Assembly: GCA_047967505.1 (NCBI GenBank)
Contig: CM106540.1
Origin: Dipteris shenzhenensis
Lineage: Eukaryota > Polypodiophyta > Polypodiopsida > Gleicheniales
DNA length: 64,000 bases
Strand: one strand, 5' to 3'
A program made the position numbers and the translations under genes. The notes below the pieces were generated by a model. It made no database searches, was not told the DNA's origin, and worked only from the letters and a program-made list of their open reading frames with translations. Each line of letters starts with the position of its first letter. The first letter of the stretch is position 1. Of the stretch, positions 32,186-41,872 are shown one piece after another.

Positions 32186-33485
32186 ATGGCAGCACCCTCG
32201 AATCCCACAGCCATTAAGGTGCTTCTTTCTCCAGCCGCCGACAAACAACAGGTGCAGCAAGCAGTTCAGTCCCTCCATGACAAGGCGATTGTGGGCAAAA
32301 TTGTGGGCCTCACACCCACAAGGCGACAGGTGCGAGAGTGGATACAGGCGAGCTTGGCACTAGAGGGTGACCACATTCAAGAGGTCACTATCTATGGAAG
32401 AGACGTCTTCCTCATCCAACTACTGCCTCAGCACTTGTGGAGCAGAGCCCCATCCTCCTTGGCCCGCATTTGGTGTACCTCTTTCCTTGGTACCATGGCT
32501 TTACAATGGAAGACATGGACATGATGACACACCAAGTTCCCCGTTTTCCAATTATGCTTCGCTTCCCAGGGCTCCCAAAAGACTATAGAGCCATCCTCCC
32601 CTCCATTGGTCGGACATTTGGCACCGTGCTCGAGTCTCCTCTAGATTCGGCCGCATTAGTGGTAGCAGATGACGCGGTCCCTCGGATCAGACTGGTGGTT
32701 GAGAGCCTAGGCCCTAGAGTCCCTCCCAGAGTTGATTCTCCTAGAGACCCTTGAAGGGGGTACACTTTGCTAGCAAGTGGAGATTTTTGGGTTACCAGGC
32801 CAATGTCTTCGTTGCAGACAGATGGGTCACCTAGCCAAAGATTGCCCCCGAGGCCAAGGCCGAGCGCCTCCTCCCCAACCCCCGCAGAGCAGGCAAAGTC
32901 AGCAAGCCAGAGCCCAGCACCCCCCCCCCCCGGATAGGAGCAGCAGGAGTCTCAGACCCCCTCAGAAGGGGATTGGACCTAGGTTAAAAAGAAAAAGAAA
33001 CCAAGCAAACACGCCCGCAAGCGCCGCAGGCAGAGGGCTAGACGCAAAAAGAGAGACAGGGTTTCTCAAAAGAGACACCTCAAGAGGAGCAGCAGCAAGA
33101 GCCCATACATGAAGACCCACCTCCCCCAACGGAAGGGGCCTCTGCCCAGGTAGATGAGCCTCCAAGGTTGAAGGTACAGCATCGCATTCACCCTTGCATC
33201 AGCAACGAGGGGACCCAGGTTAAAAAGAAAAAGAAACCAAGCAAACAAGCCCGCAAGGGCCGCAGACAAAGGGCTAGACGCAGAGAGGCACTTGAGGAGG
33301 AGGAGCAGCAGGAGCCTTTACATGGAGAGCCACCTCGCCCAGCATAGGGGCCTCTGCCTAGCTAGATGATCCTCCCGTGTTGGAGGTTCAGCGTCCGCAT
33401 TCACCCTTGCATCAACAGCGAGCCCCAGGAGCTCCTGATGCTCCAATGGCAGAAGCTATGGATGTTAGCCCAGTAGTGACTGAGG
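32186..33485 (+). pseudogene. LINE-4 ORF1 (nucleic-acid-binding protein)
   Basis: Begins at the ATG at 32186 (MAAPSNPTAIKVLLSPA). The product moves between frames near 32480 and 32750: an alpha/beta region, then LRFPGLPKDYRAILPSIG, then the zinc knuckle CLRCRQMGHLAKDC (C-x2-C-x4-H-x4-C, about 32805-32845), a Q/P-rich linker and a lysine/arginine-rich tail. This is the layout of plant L1-type ORF1 proteins, which coat LINE RNA. The basic tail is duplicated. Frameshifts make the copy inactive. Confidence 0.8.
32978..33424 (+). repeat. Tandem duplication of about 225 bp in LINE-4 ORF1
   Basis: The unit from aggttaaaaagaaaaagaaacc to the cattcacccttgcatca stretch occurs twice (about 32978-33205 and 33207-33424). 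Each copy encodes VKKKKKPSK followed by an arginine-rich stretch and an acidic, glutamate-rich stretch. The copies differ at many positions, so the duplication is not recent. Confidence 0.85.
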
Positions 33486-33699
33486 AGCGGATCTAGAGCC
33501 CCGGCGAGCCTGATCAGTAGGGGGGGCCTGTTGTCGCCCATGCCTCCCTCCCCCTCTAGAACCCTCTCCACTTCCCTACCTTCCTCCTAGATTCCCCCCG
33601 CCCCCTCCCTCCCCCTCGTCCTTCCTACTATGATCATCCTCACCACCCGCCCCCCTCCCTCCTCCCTTCCCCTCCGCCCCCCCTCTCCACCTAGCAAGT
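33486..33699 (+). other. LINE-4 inter-ORF pyrimidine-rich stretch
   Basis: C- and T-rich (cctccctccccctc repeats), no coding. The endonuclease and most of reverse transcriptase expected after ORF1 are missing, so an internal deletion lies here. Confidence 0.55.
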
Positions 33700-34061
33700 T
33701 TGGAGACAGTCAAGGGAGCCCTGGCTATCTATTGTGAGGCCTCCAGTGCGCGGATCAACTAGACAAAGTCCATAGGTTTCTTCACAGGCTCTGAGAAGAC
33801 ATACGAGATTCGTGAGTGGGGGAGCGACTTTGGCTTCAGATGGATACCGTGGGGCCAAATAGCGAGATACCTTGGATGCCAGGTTGGTATTGACATTACA
33901 GCAGAGCAGCAGATCGCCCCGGTCCTTGAGAGTGTTCGGCACAAGCTTCTCTACTGGAGGGCCAAACTCTCCCTAGCAGGTCGTGCCTTAGTGGCAAACC
34001 AGGTCCTTCTTGCCACGGTCTGGTATATCACCTCCTGCTAGTGTTTCACAGAGGGTGCATT
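33700..34061 (+). pseudogene. LINE-4 reverse transcriptase, thumb fragment before Gypsy-2
   Basis: The plus strand reads GFRWIPWGQIARYLGCQVGI, then RHKLLYWRAKLSLAGRALVANQVLLATVWYITSC, the conserved segment after YADD in LINE reverse transcriptases and similar to LINE-2. It stops at the gcatt target site of Gypsy-2 (34057-34061) and resumes at 41873. Confidence 0.85.
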
Positions 34062-34134
34062 TGTAAGAAATCCTAGATTTACTATATTTTATATGTGCTA
34101 AGGAATAAAAAGGAGACTGAAATAGCAGAGAAAA
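34062..34134 (-). repeat. Gypsy-2 3' LTR remnant
   Basis: tgtaagaaatcctagatttac … gaaatagcagagaa matches the first 72 or so bases of the 41456-41867 LTR, then jumps into RNase H coding sequence. Confidence 0.9.
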
Positions 34135-34135
34135 T

Positions 34136-35504
34136 GTAGAGATTACCATAGCTGATGCTAGAGTTAACCTGCTGAGAGCATATGCAACTACATTGCGTAG
34201 TCCTAAAATGTACTCAATGGTCATGTGAAAGTTGGCCAGAAACTCAACCCAACGTGCTTGTCGAGCGTTCATGACTGGCTGAGTGAAGATATACTTTAAA
34301 GAGTGATGGTCTGTCTTGACCACCGAGTCGGCTCCCATGAGATAATGTTTCCAAGAGCGTTAAGCATGTACAACGGCAAGAAACTCCTTATCATAAACCG
34401 GGTATCGGGTTTGGATATCGGAATGTTTATGGCTGTCAAAAGCAATAACTCTGCCTTCTTGCATCGAGACTGCTCCTATAGCAATGTCGGAAGCGTCGGT
34501 AATGACCTCAAATGAAAAGTTTGGGTCAGCAATAGCCATAACTGGTGTGGTAGTGAGTGCTTGCTTGAGTTGTTGGAAACTATACTTTGTTTCGGGAAGC
34601 CACTGAAAAACTGTTGTGCTTTTCAATAATTCCGACATAGGAGCTGCGATTTCGGAAAACTGATAAACCTTTGTATGGTAGAAGTTTGCCAATCCGAGAA
34701 AAGAGCGGACATCATGAACATTCTTAGGAGTAGGCCTGTTTCGGATTACCTCGACCTTCTTAGGATCCACAGAGATGCCTTGAGCTGAAATAACATGTCC
34801 CAAATATTCGAGTTGGGTCTTGAAGAACTCACTCTTCTCAATGTTGATGTAGAGAGAATTTGCGCGGAGAACTTCAAAAACTTGGTGAAGATGTTGTTTG
34901 TGCTCATGTAGGGATCTGCTAAAAACGAGGATGTCATCGAGGTAAACGATGACGAACTTATCGAGAAAACCCTGAAGATGTCATTCATTAGTGTCATGAA
35001 TGTGGCCGAGGCATTGTTTAATCCAAAAGGCATGACCAAACATTCATAGTGTCCATACTTTGTTCCAAAAGTTATCTTGTACTCATCACCTTCTCGTATG
35101 CGAATTTGATGATAACCTGAACGAAGATCAATCTTTGAGAATTGTGTTGCATATAGAAGTTGATCGAAGAGGTCATCGATGCAAGGCAATGGATACTTGT
35201 TTTTGATAGTGAGCTTGTTAAGGGCTCGGTAGTCGATGCAGAGGCGCATTGACTTATTCTTTCTTTCCACAAGTAGTACAGGAGATCCGAAAGGATTGCG
35301 ACTGGGCCGAATGTGACCTTTGTCGAGTAGTTCTTTCACCTGTCTTTGGATTTCTTCATTTTGAGTGTAAGAAACCCGATAAGGAGGTTTCGACGGTGGA
35401 TGACTGCCGGGAATAAGTTCGATTGGGTGATCCACTGGTCGTCGAGGTGGTAACTGCTTTGGCAATTCCTGTGGAAAAATATCCAGGTAGGGCTGAAAAA
35501 AAGG
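34136..35504 (-). pseudogene. Gypsy-2 reverse transcriptase and truncated RNase H
   Basis: The blocks [40 protein letters not shown] and [20 protein letters not shown] are intact. A frameshift near 34970, just before the catalytic YLDD-type region, puts the rest in another frame. The connection block ([16 protein letters not shown]) and RNase H (TDASDIAIGAVSMQEGRV, YPVYDKEFLAVVHA, KTDHHSLKYIFTQ, ARQARWVEFLANF) follow. RNase H ends at VVAYALSRL and integrase is gone. Confidence 0.93.
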
Positions 35505-35705
35505 TGAAGAGTTAGGAAGGGGGAAGAAGAGCAAGAGGGAGAGAGTGTGAGAGAGAGAGAGACTCAAATGTGCGGGTGTGAAGTGATGAGCCACACCACA
35601 AACTCATTAGTTTTATTAGGATTACGTTTACCCTATGACTGTCTTAAGACAGTCATAGGTGTCCTATCTTTAATAAAGGGGTGGCAATGTGCCTTTACCC
35701 CAACA
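35505..35705 (-). repeat. Copia-4 3' LTR
   Basis: 201 bp, tgaagagttagg … taccccaaca; preceded by TSD aaagg. Confidence 0.95.
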
Positions 35706-35804
35706 ACCTCCCACCTAAAGGCCAATGTGCCTAAAGGGGAGAAAAGAATAAAAATTACAGCAATATACAGTTACTGTATACAAGACCATAAAATAAGAAT
35801 GGTC

Positions 35805-36776
35805 TCATCCTAATCCCATGATGTGGTGGCAATGTGCAAACCGCTCTGTAGGCAAGCTCTTAGTGAGCAAATCTGCAGGGTTATCATCAGTATGCACCTT
35901 CACAAGCTCAAGTTGCTTGTCTTCCAGTACCTCCCTGATGAAATGATATTTCACATCTATGTGCTTGGTCTTCTGATGAAAGACCGGATTCTTTGCCAAC
36001 ATGATAGCACTCTGACTATCACAATGCAAAATTGGCATATCTCCTGTAATGCCCAAATCTCCCACCAGCCGAGTAAGCCATATTGCTTCCTTGCAAGCCT
36101 CAGTGGCTGCAACATATTCAGCTTCAGTGGTTGACAGTGCAATGCATTTCTGCAACCGAGACACCCATGATATAGCACCTCCTGCAAATGTGAAAATGTA
36201 ACCGGTAGTAGACTTCCGGTTATCTGCATTCCCTGCATAGTCTGAATCTGTAAAACCATGCACCAATGCATCTTGCCTACCATAGCATATGCACAAGTCT
36301 TTGGTACCCTTGAGATACCTCAAGACACCTTTCACTGCTTCCCAGTGCCTCTTGCCTGGATTTGCCATATACCTGCTGATGACTCCCACCGCAAAAGCAA
36401 TATCCGGACGAGTGGCAACATACATCAAAGAACCAACTGCAGATGCATACGGAATCTTGGCCATTTCAGCCTTATCATCATCTGATCTGGGGCTGTCCTT
36501 ACTGCTGAGTTTTAAATGTGGAGGCAACGGGGTACTAATAGACTTCCCCCCCTCCATTTTAAACCGCTGCAGTACTTTGTCAATGTACTCCTTCTGTGAC
36601 AGAAACAAAAGTCCCTTGGACCTGTCACGAGTAATCCGCATGCCAAGAATATGATTTGCATCACCCAAGTCTTTCATGTCAAAAGACTTATGCAGTTGTT
36701 TCTTCAAAGCACTAATCTCATGCTGAGATTTACTGGCAATAAGCATGTCATCCACATATAGAATGAGTAGCACCAA
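35805..36776 (-). pseudogene. Copia-4 reverse transcriptase end and RNase H
   Basis: 323 uninterrupted codons starting just before the catalytic LYVDDMLIAS and including DANHILGMRI, SYASAVGSL-like PYASAVGSLMYV, TDSDYAGNADNRKS, STTEAEYVA, HCDSQSAIMLAKNP and KTKHIDVKYHF. It represents the last quarter of a copia polyprotein. The frame reaches the LTR-proximal end intact, so decay has been slight; the loss is one large deletion on its 5' side. Confidence 0.95.
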
Positions 36777-37654
36777 ACTGCCATCCCTTCTCCCACCTCA
36801 GACGAGGTATTGCACTGAATTAATATGCATAAACCACTTGGCATACACTGTTTTGTTCACCAAAAAAAAAAATCAGACACTTCAGCCTGTCACAAACCTG
36901 CAACAGAAAATGGGATAAATCCCAAGCAATCACCCTTCTGCCAAGGGGATAAAAGGCATCTGAAGATCTCTAACAGTGACCCAAGTGTTCTCAAGCAAAA
37001 TCTGGGCAAAAGCCCCTTGATCTGACACTTGTACCAAGTGAAAACAACCTCAACAATGAGGGATAAGGCATACAATGTGCAAATCTCTCTGACAAAATCA
37101 ACTAACAGTGTAATGCAAATACTGCCCTGTGTAGAAAAGACATACACAGATCCCAACGTACAAACACTCAATGAGGAACCTTTTGAGCACTGTCAACGAT
37201 GGACAGTTAGGGACCGAGTAAACTCGATGCGCCCTGGCCAAGCGTGGCTCAACTGAGATTCTCTGAGTGTTGCACAAGAAATGTGACCTGTATGAAAATG
37301 TCACCTCCACACTGCGGAAAGCGAGGCAAATGTGTGCTCTCTGGCACCACACTACCTCAAGGCATACAAAGCATCAACTGCCAGGCAAAAGCCCTATGAT
37401 CTGCTCACCCGTAAACTGAGATTCAAACCCAGTAGAAGTATAAGAGTCATCTGCAAAATCAAGGCATTTCCTTCACGAAAACAGATAACTGTGCAATCAA
37501 CCACACACTGTGATTCTGTTCACCTCAAGCACGAGGTAGATGAAGGTACTTGCTGTACTTTCAAGAAAACACAGTTTTGAGAACTGAAAGATGATCCTGA
37601 ATGAAGAGCAGAGTGCTCTTTCTCCTTCTCTTTCTTCCAAAAAAAAATTATGTG
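36777..37654 (-). other. Copia-4 interior without recognisable coding
   Basis: Shows a few scattered gcaaaagccc-type repeats recalling the Copia-1 leader array, but no gag, protease or integrase motif. Probably leader sequence brought next to reverse transcriptase by the internal deletion. Confidence 0.45.
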
Positions 37655-38070
37655 CCTGCTGTACTTCCTGTACCTGCGCAGTCCTGCTGTACGTCCTGTA
37701 CCTGCGCAGTCCTGCTGTACGTCCTGTACCTGCGCAGTGCACGAATCCCCCAAAAAAATTTCTGTCCTTCTCCTGCTCGTCGCGACGTCCGTACGGTACG
37801 GCTCCTGTACGGCGTCCGTACAACCGGTACGGATGGCCGTACCTGTCGCTGAGGTGGTCGATGGGCGCGCTGCGTGCTCTGGCTATGCGCGGCCCGGTGC
37901 TGTGCGATGCACGCACTGGCTGCCCCTGCGCAGCTAGCAGCAGCTAGCTGCTGCTGTAGCTTTAGCTGCGTGAGCAGCTGCGCTGCTCGCGCTGCCCCGC
38001 TCGCCGCCGCCCTTGCTCGCGCTGCCCCGCTCGCCTCCGCCCTTGCTCGCGCTGCGCCGCTGTGCCCCGC
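37655..38070 (-). repeat. Copia-4 leader arrays: GTAC-rich 28-mer and GC-rich 30-mer
   Basis: Three tandem copies of a 28-bp unit (cctgctgtacKtcctgtacctgcgcagt) lie at 37655-37738, followed by a CCGTACGG-rich patch to 37842: 12 GTAC tetramers in about 180 bases. A second tandem repeat of about 30 bp (ttgctcgcgctgccccgctcgcc) occurs three times at about 37981-38065. Confidence 0.85.
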
Positions 38071-38203
38071 GCTGCGCTGCCGTTGCTGTCCCGCTGGCCC
38101 TTGCTGCGCTACTGCCCTTGCAGAGGCTAGGTAGAGGTCGAGGGGATGGGTAGGCAAGGGTAGAGGGAGAAGAGGTAGACAGGAGTGGAGAGGGAGAGAT
38201 GAA

Positions 38204-38216
38204 GGCTCTGATACCA
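38204..38216 (-). other. Copia-4 primer-binding site
   Basis: ggctctgatacca on the plus strand, TGGTATCAGAGCC on the element strand; initiator Met-tRNA type. Confidence 0.93.
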
Positions 38217-38218
38217 GT

Positions 38219-38419
38219 TGAAGAGTTAGGAAGGGGGAAGAAGAGCAAGAGGGAGAGAGTGTGAGAGAGAGAGAGACTCAAATGTGCGGGTGTGAAGTGA
38301 TGAGCCACACCACAAACTCATTAGTTTTATTAGGATTAGGTTTACCCTATGACTGTCTTAAGACAGTCATAGGTGTCCTATCTTTAATAAAGGGGTGGCA
38401 ATGTGCCTTTACCCCAACA
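38219..38419 (-). repeat. Copia-4 5' LTR
   Basis: 201 bp, one difference from 35505-35705; followed by TSD aaagg. Confidence 0.95.
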
Positions 38420-38724
38420 AAAGGTTGGTTGAGGTATTCAGGAGGATCCTTTGTTGATGTCTCCTCTACTGCCGTAACCAACAAAAGTGAAGTCTTTACT
38501 TGACGTTTACGAACCCACTTCTTTACTTGTAGGACAGAGGCAACTGGGGTTGAAGGAGAGTCCCTAGAACCAGTTAGCTCAATAAGTCTTCCCTGGTGGA
38601 CAAACTGGATAGTATGGCTGCGAAAACTGATTGATGGATCATAGTCGTAGAGCCACTATTGTCCGAGTATGACATCATACCGAGAAAGAGACATGATGTC
38701 GAAGTTTAACTTGTCCGTATAATG

Positions 38725-39268
38725 TTAGATGCGAAAAGACAAGTTTTTAATCCTGGTGTTGCACCCATTTGCGAGTTCAATCTGATAGTCCATGGGAGTA
38801 GGACTGGTGGTCAACCGAAGTTTGTCGACCATAGAACTAGCTAGGAAGTTTTGAGAGCAACCACTGTCGATGAGGATAGTAAATTGTTCCACGAATCGAT
38901 CCTTGAACACAAAGTACTTGAGTGGCCAGGGAAGGTTCGGGGTTGCTGGCAAGGCTCATGTGGATGGTATTTGCCATTCGAACAGCTTTGCCTTTCTTCT
39001 CTTGTGCTGGGGTAGCATCTTTTTTTTGGGAAGTGCTAGGTTCCCTATTGGAATTTTGCTTTGGTCGCTTGGGACAATCGAACCATCTATGGTTGCCTAT
39101 ACAGATGGTACAAAGTCCTTTTGTGCTGGAGTTGTTTTTCTTATCAGTGGCCGCACCTTTATGTTGGGGATGACGGTGATGACTTTGTGAAGAAGAGGCA
39201 CGATCCTTGGAGGAGTGCTTCTGTTGGAATCCAGCATACGATTTCTGAGACTTGTGGGGATCTTGAGA
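38725..39268 (-). pseudogene. Gypsy-2 nucleocapsid and protease
   Basis: The basic region and zinc knuckle continue from gag. The retropepsin has FTILIDSGCSQNFLASSMVDKL (38725-38952), with DSGC at the active site. Coding stops near 38430 at the Copia-4 insertion point and resumes at 35504 with the linker to reverse transcriptase. Confidence 0.85.
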
Positions 39269-40209
39269 CTATCGCTGACCTTGATTACCCGAGTTTTTTC
39301 TAAACCTGGGATTATCTTGAGGGCGAGCACCTTTGGCCATAGTAGAGTTCTGTGTTCTATTAGCACTCTGCTTCCCTGTGTTTTGGAAATCTGTTATGCG
39401 CTCTGCATAAGCAATAGCGCCCGATGTGGTGGTGATGTTTGCTTTGAGAACATCAATGCGTAACGAGGGATTTAGGCCTGAGATGAAAGCATGAAGGCGA
39501 TCATCATCAGTTAAACCATCAATCTCCAGCACCAATGTGGTGAACTGAGAGATGTAGGAAGACAAGGAGCCTGTTTGCTTCAATTGTCGGAGTTTTGAAC
39601 GTGCTTGGAAGTCCGCATTGGCAGATATGAACTGCTTACGGAGCACGTGTTCAAAACGTTCCCAAGTTAACACACTTTTGCCGTCCTTTAAGCATCGTTG
39701 CCACCATAGGAAAGCTGTATCCTTAAGGAGGGAGGCTGCCAAGGCAATCTTTTTGCCTTCAGTGAGGTCAACAGTATCAAAGTACATGCGCAATTTTGCG
39801 AGCCATTGGTCAACTGTTCAGCGATTTCGTTGACTAGTGTAGGCTTCCGGAAGTTTAATGTCAAGTCTTTTGTTTTGGAAGCTTGGAGTAAACGGTAGAG
39901 GGCACGGAGTTCAGTATTTTCTACCTCTGGTGGGAATGAGTCCGCATAGTCGTCAGGTTGCGTCACGTCATCCTCTGTATGTGTGGTACTGCGAGAATCT
40001 TGGAGTTGTTGGACTTTCTAGACCAAGTCGGAGATGCTTTCCTGAAGCTGGGAAATTTGAAGTTGAAGTAGTGCTTCGCCTTGTAAGTTAACTTCAAGGG
40101 TCTTTTTTGGACTTAAGTCGCTTATCTCCGGAGAGGCTGCACGTGAGCGTTGTGACATATCTGAGATCCCTGTGAGAAAAGCACGAGCCTGCGCTCTAGT
40201 TTGTACCAT
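39269..40209 (-). pseudogene. Gypsy-2 gag
   Basis: The N-terminal part (40209-40018) begins with an ATG at 40209 (MVQTRAQARAFLTG) and has a glutamine-rich, coiled-coil-prone stretch ending in a TAG. After a region with shifts the gag domain is clear (39793-39269: YFDTVDLTEGKKIALAASLL, FLWWQRCL, WERFEHVLRKQF, SYISQFTTLVLEIDGL). A knuckle CTICIGNHRWFDC with the short C-x2-C-x3-H-x4-C spacing follows at about 39050-39100 in the same reading. At least three stops or shifts break it. Confidence 0.88.
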
Positions 40210-40997
40210 TCATGGAAGAAGATTCGGGCTGCTCCCTGAGGTTGCTCATGTTGGAGGGGGCAGGAGAAGCAAGATGGAACCAGCCGTGGAAATCTCGTAA
40301 AGGAGGTCCTATCTGAGGTAACACTGGTGATGCCAAAATGGGTGTTACTGCTCGTGAGAGTACAGGGGTAGGTTGTCCGGTTGTGGGCAGAAAGATGTTG
40401 CCAACAAAACCACAAACCACACAGAATCTCGATCTGTTGTGTAGAGGCGAGGTTTTCTTGTACAAGAGGGGCTGGCTGAGGGAAATTGCTGAACAACAAG
40501 GCCTCTGTTCGCAGGCTGAGATGGCGAGGTGAAGAGATCTAGCAGGCTGTGCAGAGGCGTCAGGCTGTCACTCTTCAGGGCGATGGAATGCATCCATGGC
40601 TGAGCAGAGGCTGGCGAACAGATAGAAGGCTGAGGGCATAATTGGCGTAACTATGGAAGGCCGCCAAAGGCTGAGCACAAGGCTGCAAACAGAAAACGGC
40701 AAGCTTGAAGTGGGCTTGGCATGGGCTGGCCAGAAGAAATCAGCAAGGGAGGGGCAGAATTGACATGAATAGACTGTACGGAACAGCAGGCGCGACTTTC
40801 GAGAAGAAGGCACGACTTATAAGATGCCAAAAACCGATTTACGAAGGTTGCAATAACTAGTAGGCATTGCTTTTCCCAAAAATTAAAGGCTGGGTTACTT
40901 GAACGTAAGGTTAGTCTTGAGTTGGGCCTTAGGTTTAGGGCTGGTTGCCCTTTTTAGGCCCTCTAGGTACCCTTTTGTAGGGTGATGCTTGGTGCCA

Positions 40998-41200
40998 AAG
41001 GGTGTGCCTATCTTAAGGGGTGTGACCCTTGGAATAGGTGTACCTTTTCATGAAGGGGTGTGACCTTGTTTTAAAAAGGGGTGTCCCCACACTAAAAGGT
41101 GTGTCCTTTCTTCCACGATGGGGTGTGTCCCTTGGGTGAGGAGTCAAAACTCTTCATCAAAAGGTGTGTCCGATGGTAGAAAAGGTGCGTCCCTTGGTTT
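40998..41200 (-). repeat. GGTGTG(T/A)CC motif array in Gypsy-2 leader
   Basis: About nine variants of aaGGGGTGTGaCC or aaAGGTGTGTCC in roughly 200 bases, 15-25 bases apart. At least four further copies lie inside the LTR (41629-41770). Not explained by coding. Confidence 0.78.
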
Positions 41201-41441
41201 TGGGACAGCCCAAGCACATCAAAAGACACGATTTTTGTCATGTCCATTCACATCAACTCGTGATGTGAGGGAGACAAAGAGGCCATTGATGACTTTAGGT
41301 GGGGTTGGCGCTAAAAATTTTTACGCTCATTCTCTCCATCTCTTCCATGCACAATGTGCGCGCATATCCTTCTAGCGGAAAGAGATGTATCAAATAGGCG
41401 CTAGAAGGTGGGGGGCATTTCCTGCAGGCAGGAGCGAAATT

Positions 41442-41454
41442 TGCTTTGATACCA
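41442..41454 (-). other. Gypsy-2 primer-binding site (variant)
   Basis: tgctttgatacca on the plus strand, TGGTATCAAAGC on the element strand; differs from the initiator-Met consensus by one base (A for G). Confidence 0.8.
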
Positions 41455-41455
41455 C

Positions 41456-41867
41456 TGTAAGGAATCCTAGATTTACTATATTTAGAAATGTGCTAAGGAA
41501 CAGAAAGGAGACTGAAATAGCAGAGAACAAGGAATATTTGTATTGCTTGAGTGTCTGTAGTGTATCTGTAGTGTGTCATCCATACAATTGGGCCTCTCTT
41601 ATATAGAGAGTGAAAAGTCACACATGAAAAGGTGTGTACTCCAAAGTATATGTGCATGAAGAGGTGTGTACCCCTTGTGAAGGGTGTGACCCTTGATGAG
41701 AGGGTACATTACAATAGGAGTGTCTCTTCAATAGAATGTCTCTTGTGAAGGGTTGTGCCTTATAGGAAGTGTCTCGTCGAAAAGGCATACCCTTCCACAA
41801 GTGTCCATTCATCAAACCATCCATAAGTCTAAGGTATAGAGAAAGGAATATGTCACACATCGTGACA
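41456..41867 (-). repeat. Gypsy-2 5' LTR
   Basis: 412 bp, tgtaaggaatcc … catcgtgaca, followed by gcatt and the LINE-4 continuation. It contains several copies of the GGTGTG(T/A)CC-type motif also found in the leader. Confidence 0.92.
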
Positions 41868-41872
41868 GCATT

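Larger units (their letters stand above)
35505..38419 (-). mobile_element. Copia-4: internally deleted copia nested in Gypsy-2
   Basis: Two 201-bp LTRs (35505-35705 and 38219-38419) differ at one base and are flanked by aaagg (35500-35504 and 38420-38424). A perfect initiator-Met primer-binding site lies at 38204-38216. The interior retains only the end of reverse transcriptase and RNase H (35805-36776). Gag, protease, integrase and most of reverse transcriptase are absent. The nearly identical LTRs show recent arrival, probably with proteins supplied by intact relatives. It is the third nesting level inside an RCC1-like intron. Confidence 0.96.
34062..41867 (-). mobile_element. Gypsy-2: Ty3/gypsy element in LINE-4, integrase deleted, host to Copia-4
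   Basis: A 412-bp 5' LTR (41456-41867) and only the outer 72 or so bases of the 3' LTR (34062-34134) remain. Both outer ends are intact and flanked by gcatt (34057-34061 and 41868-41872), so the deletion came after insertion. It removed the 3' part of RNase H, all of integrase and most of the 3' LTR. A primer-binding-like site (TGGTATCAAAGC on the element strand) abuts the 5' LTR. Gag, protease, reverse transcriptase and part of RNase H are present. Copia-4 sits between protease and reverse transcriptase. Confidence 0.95.
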
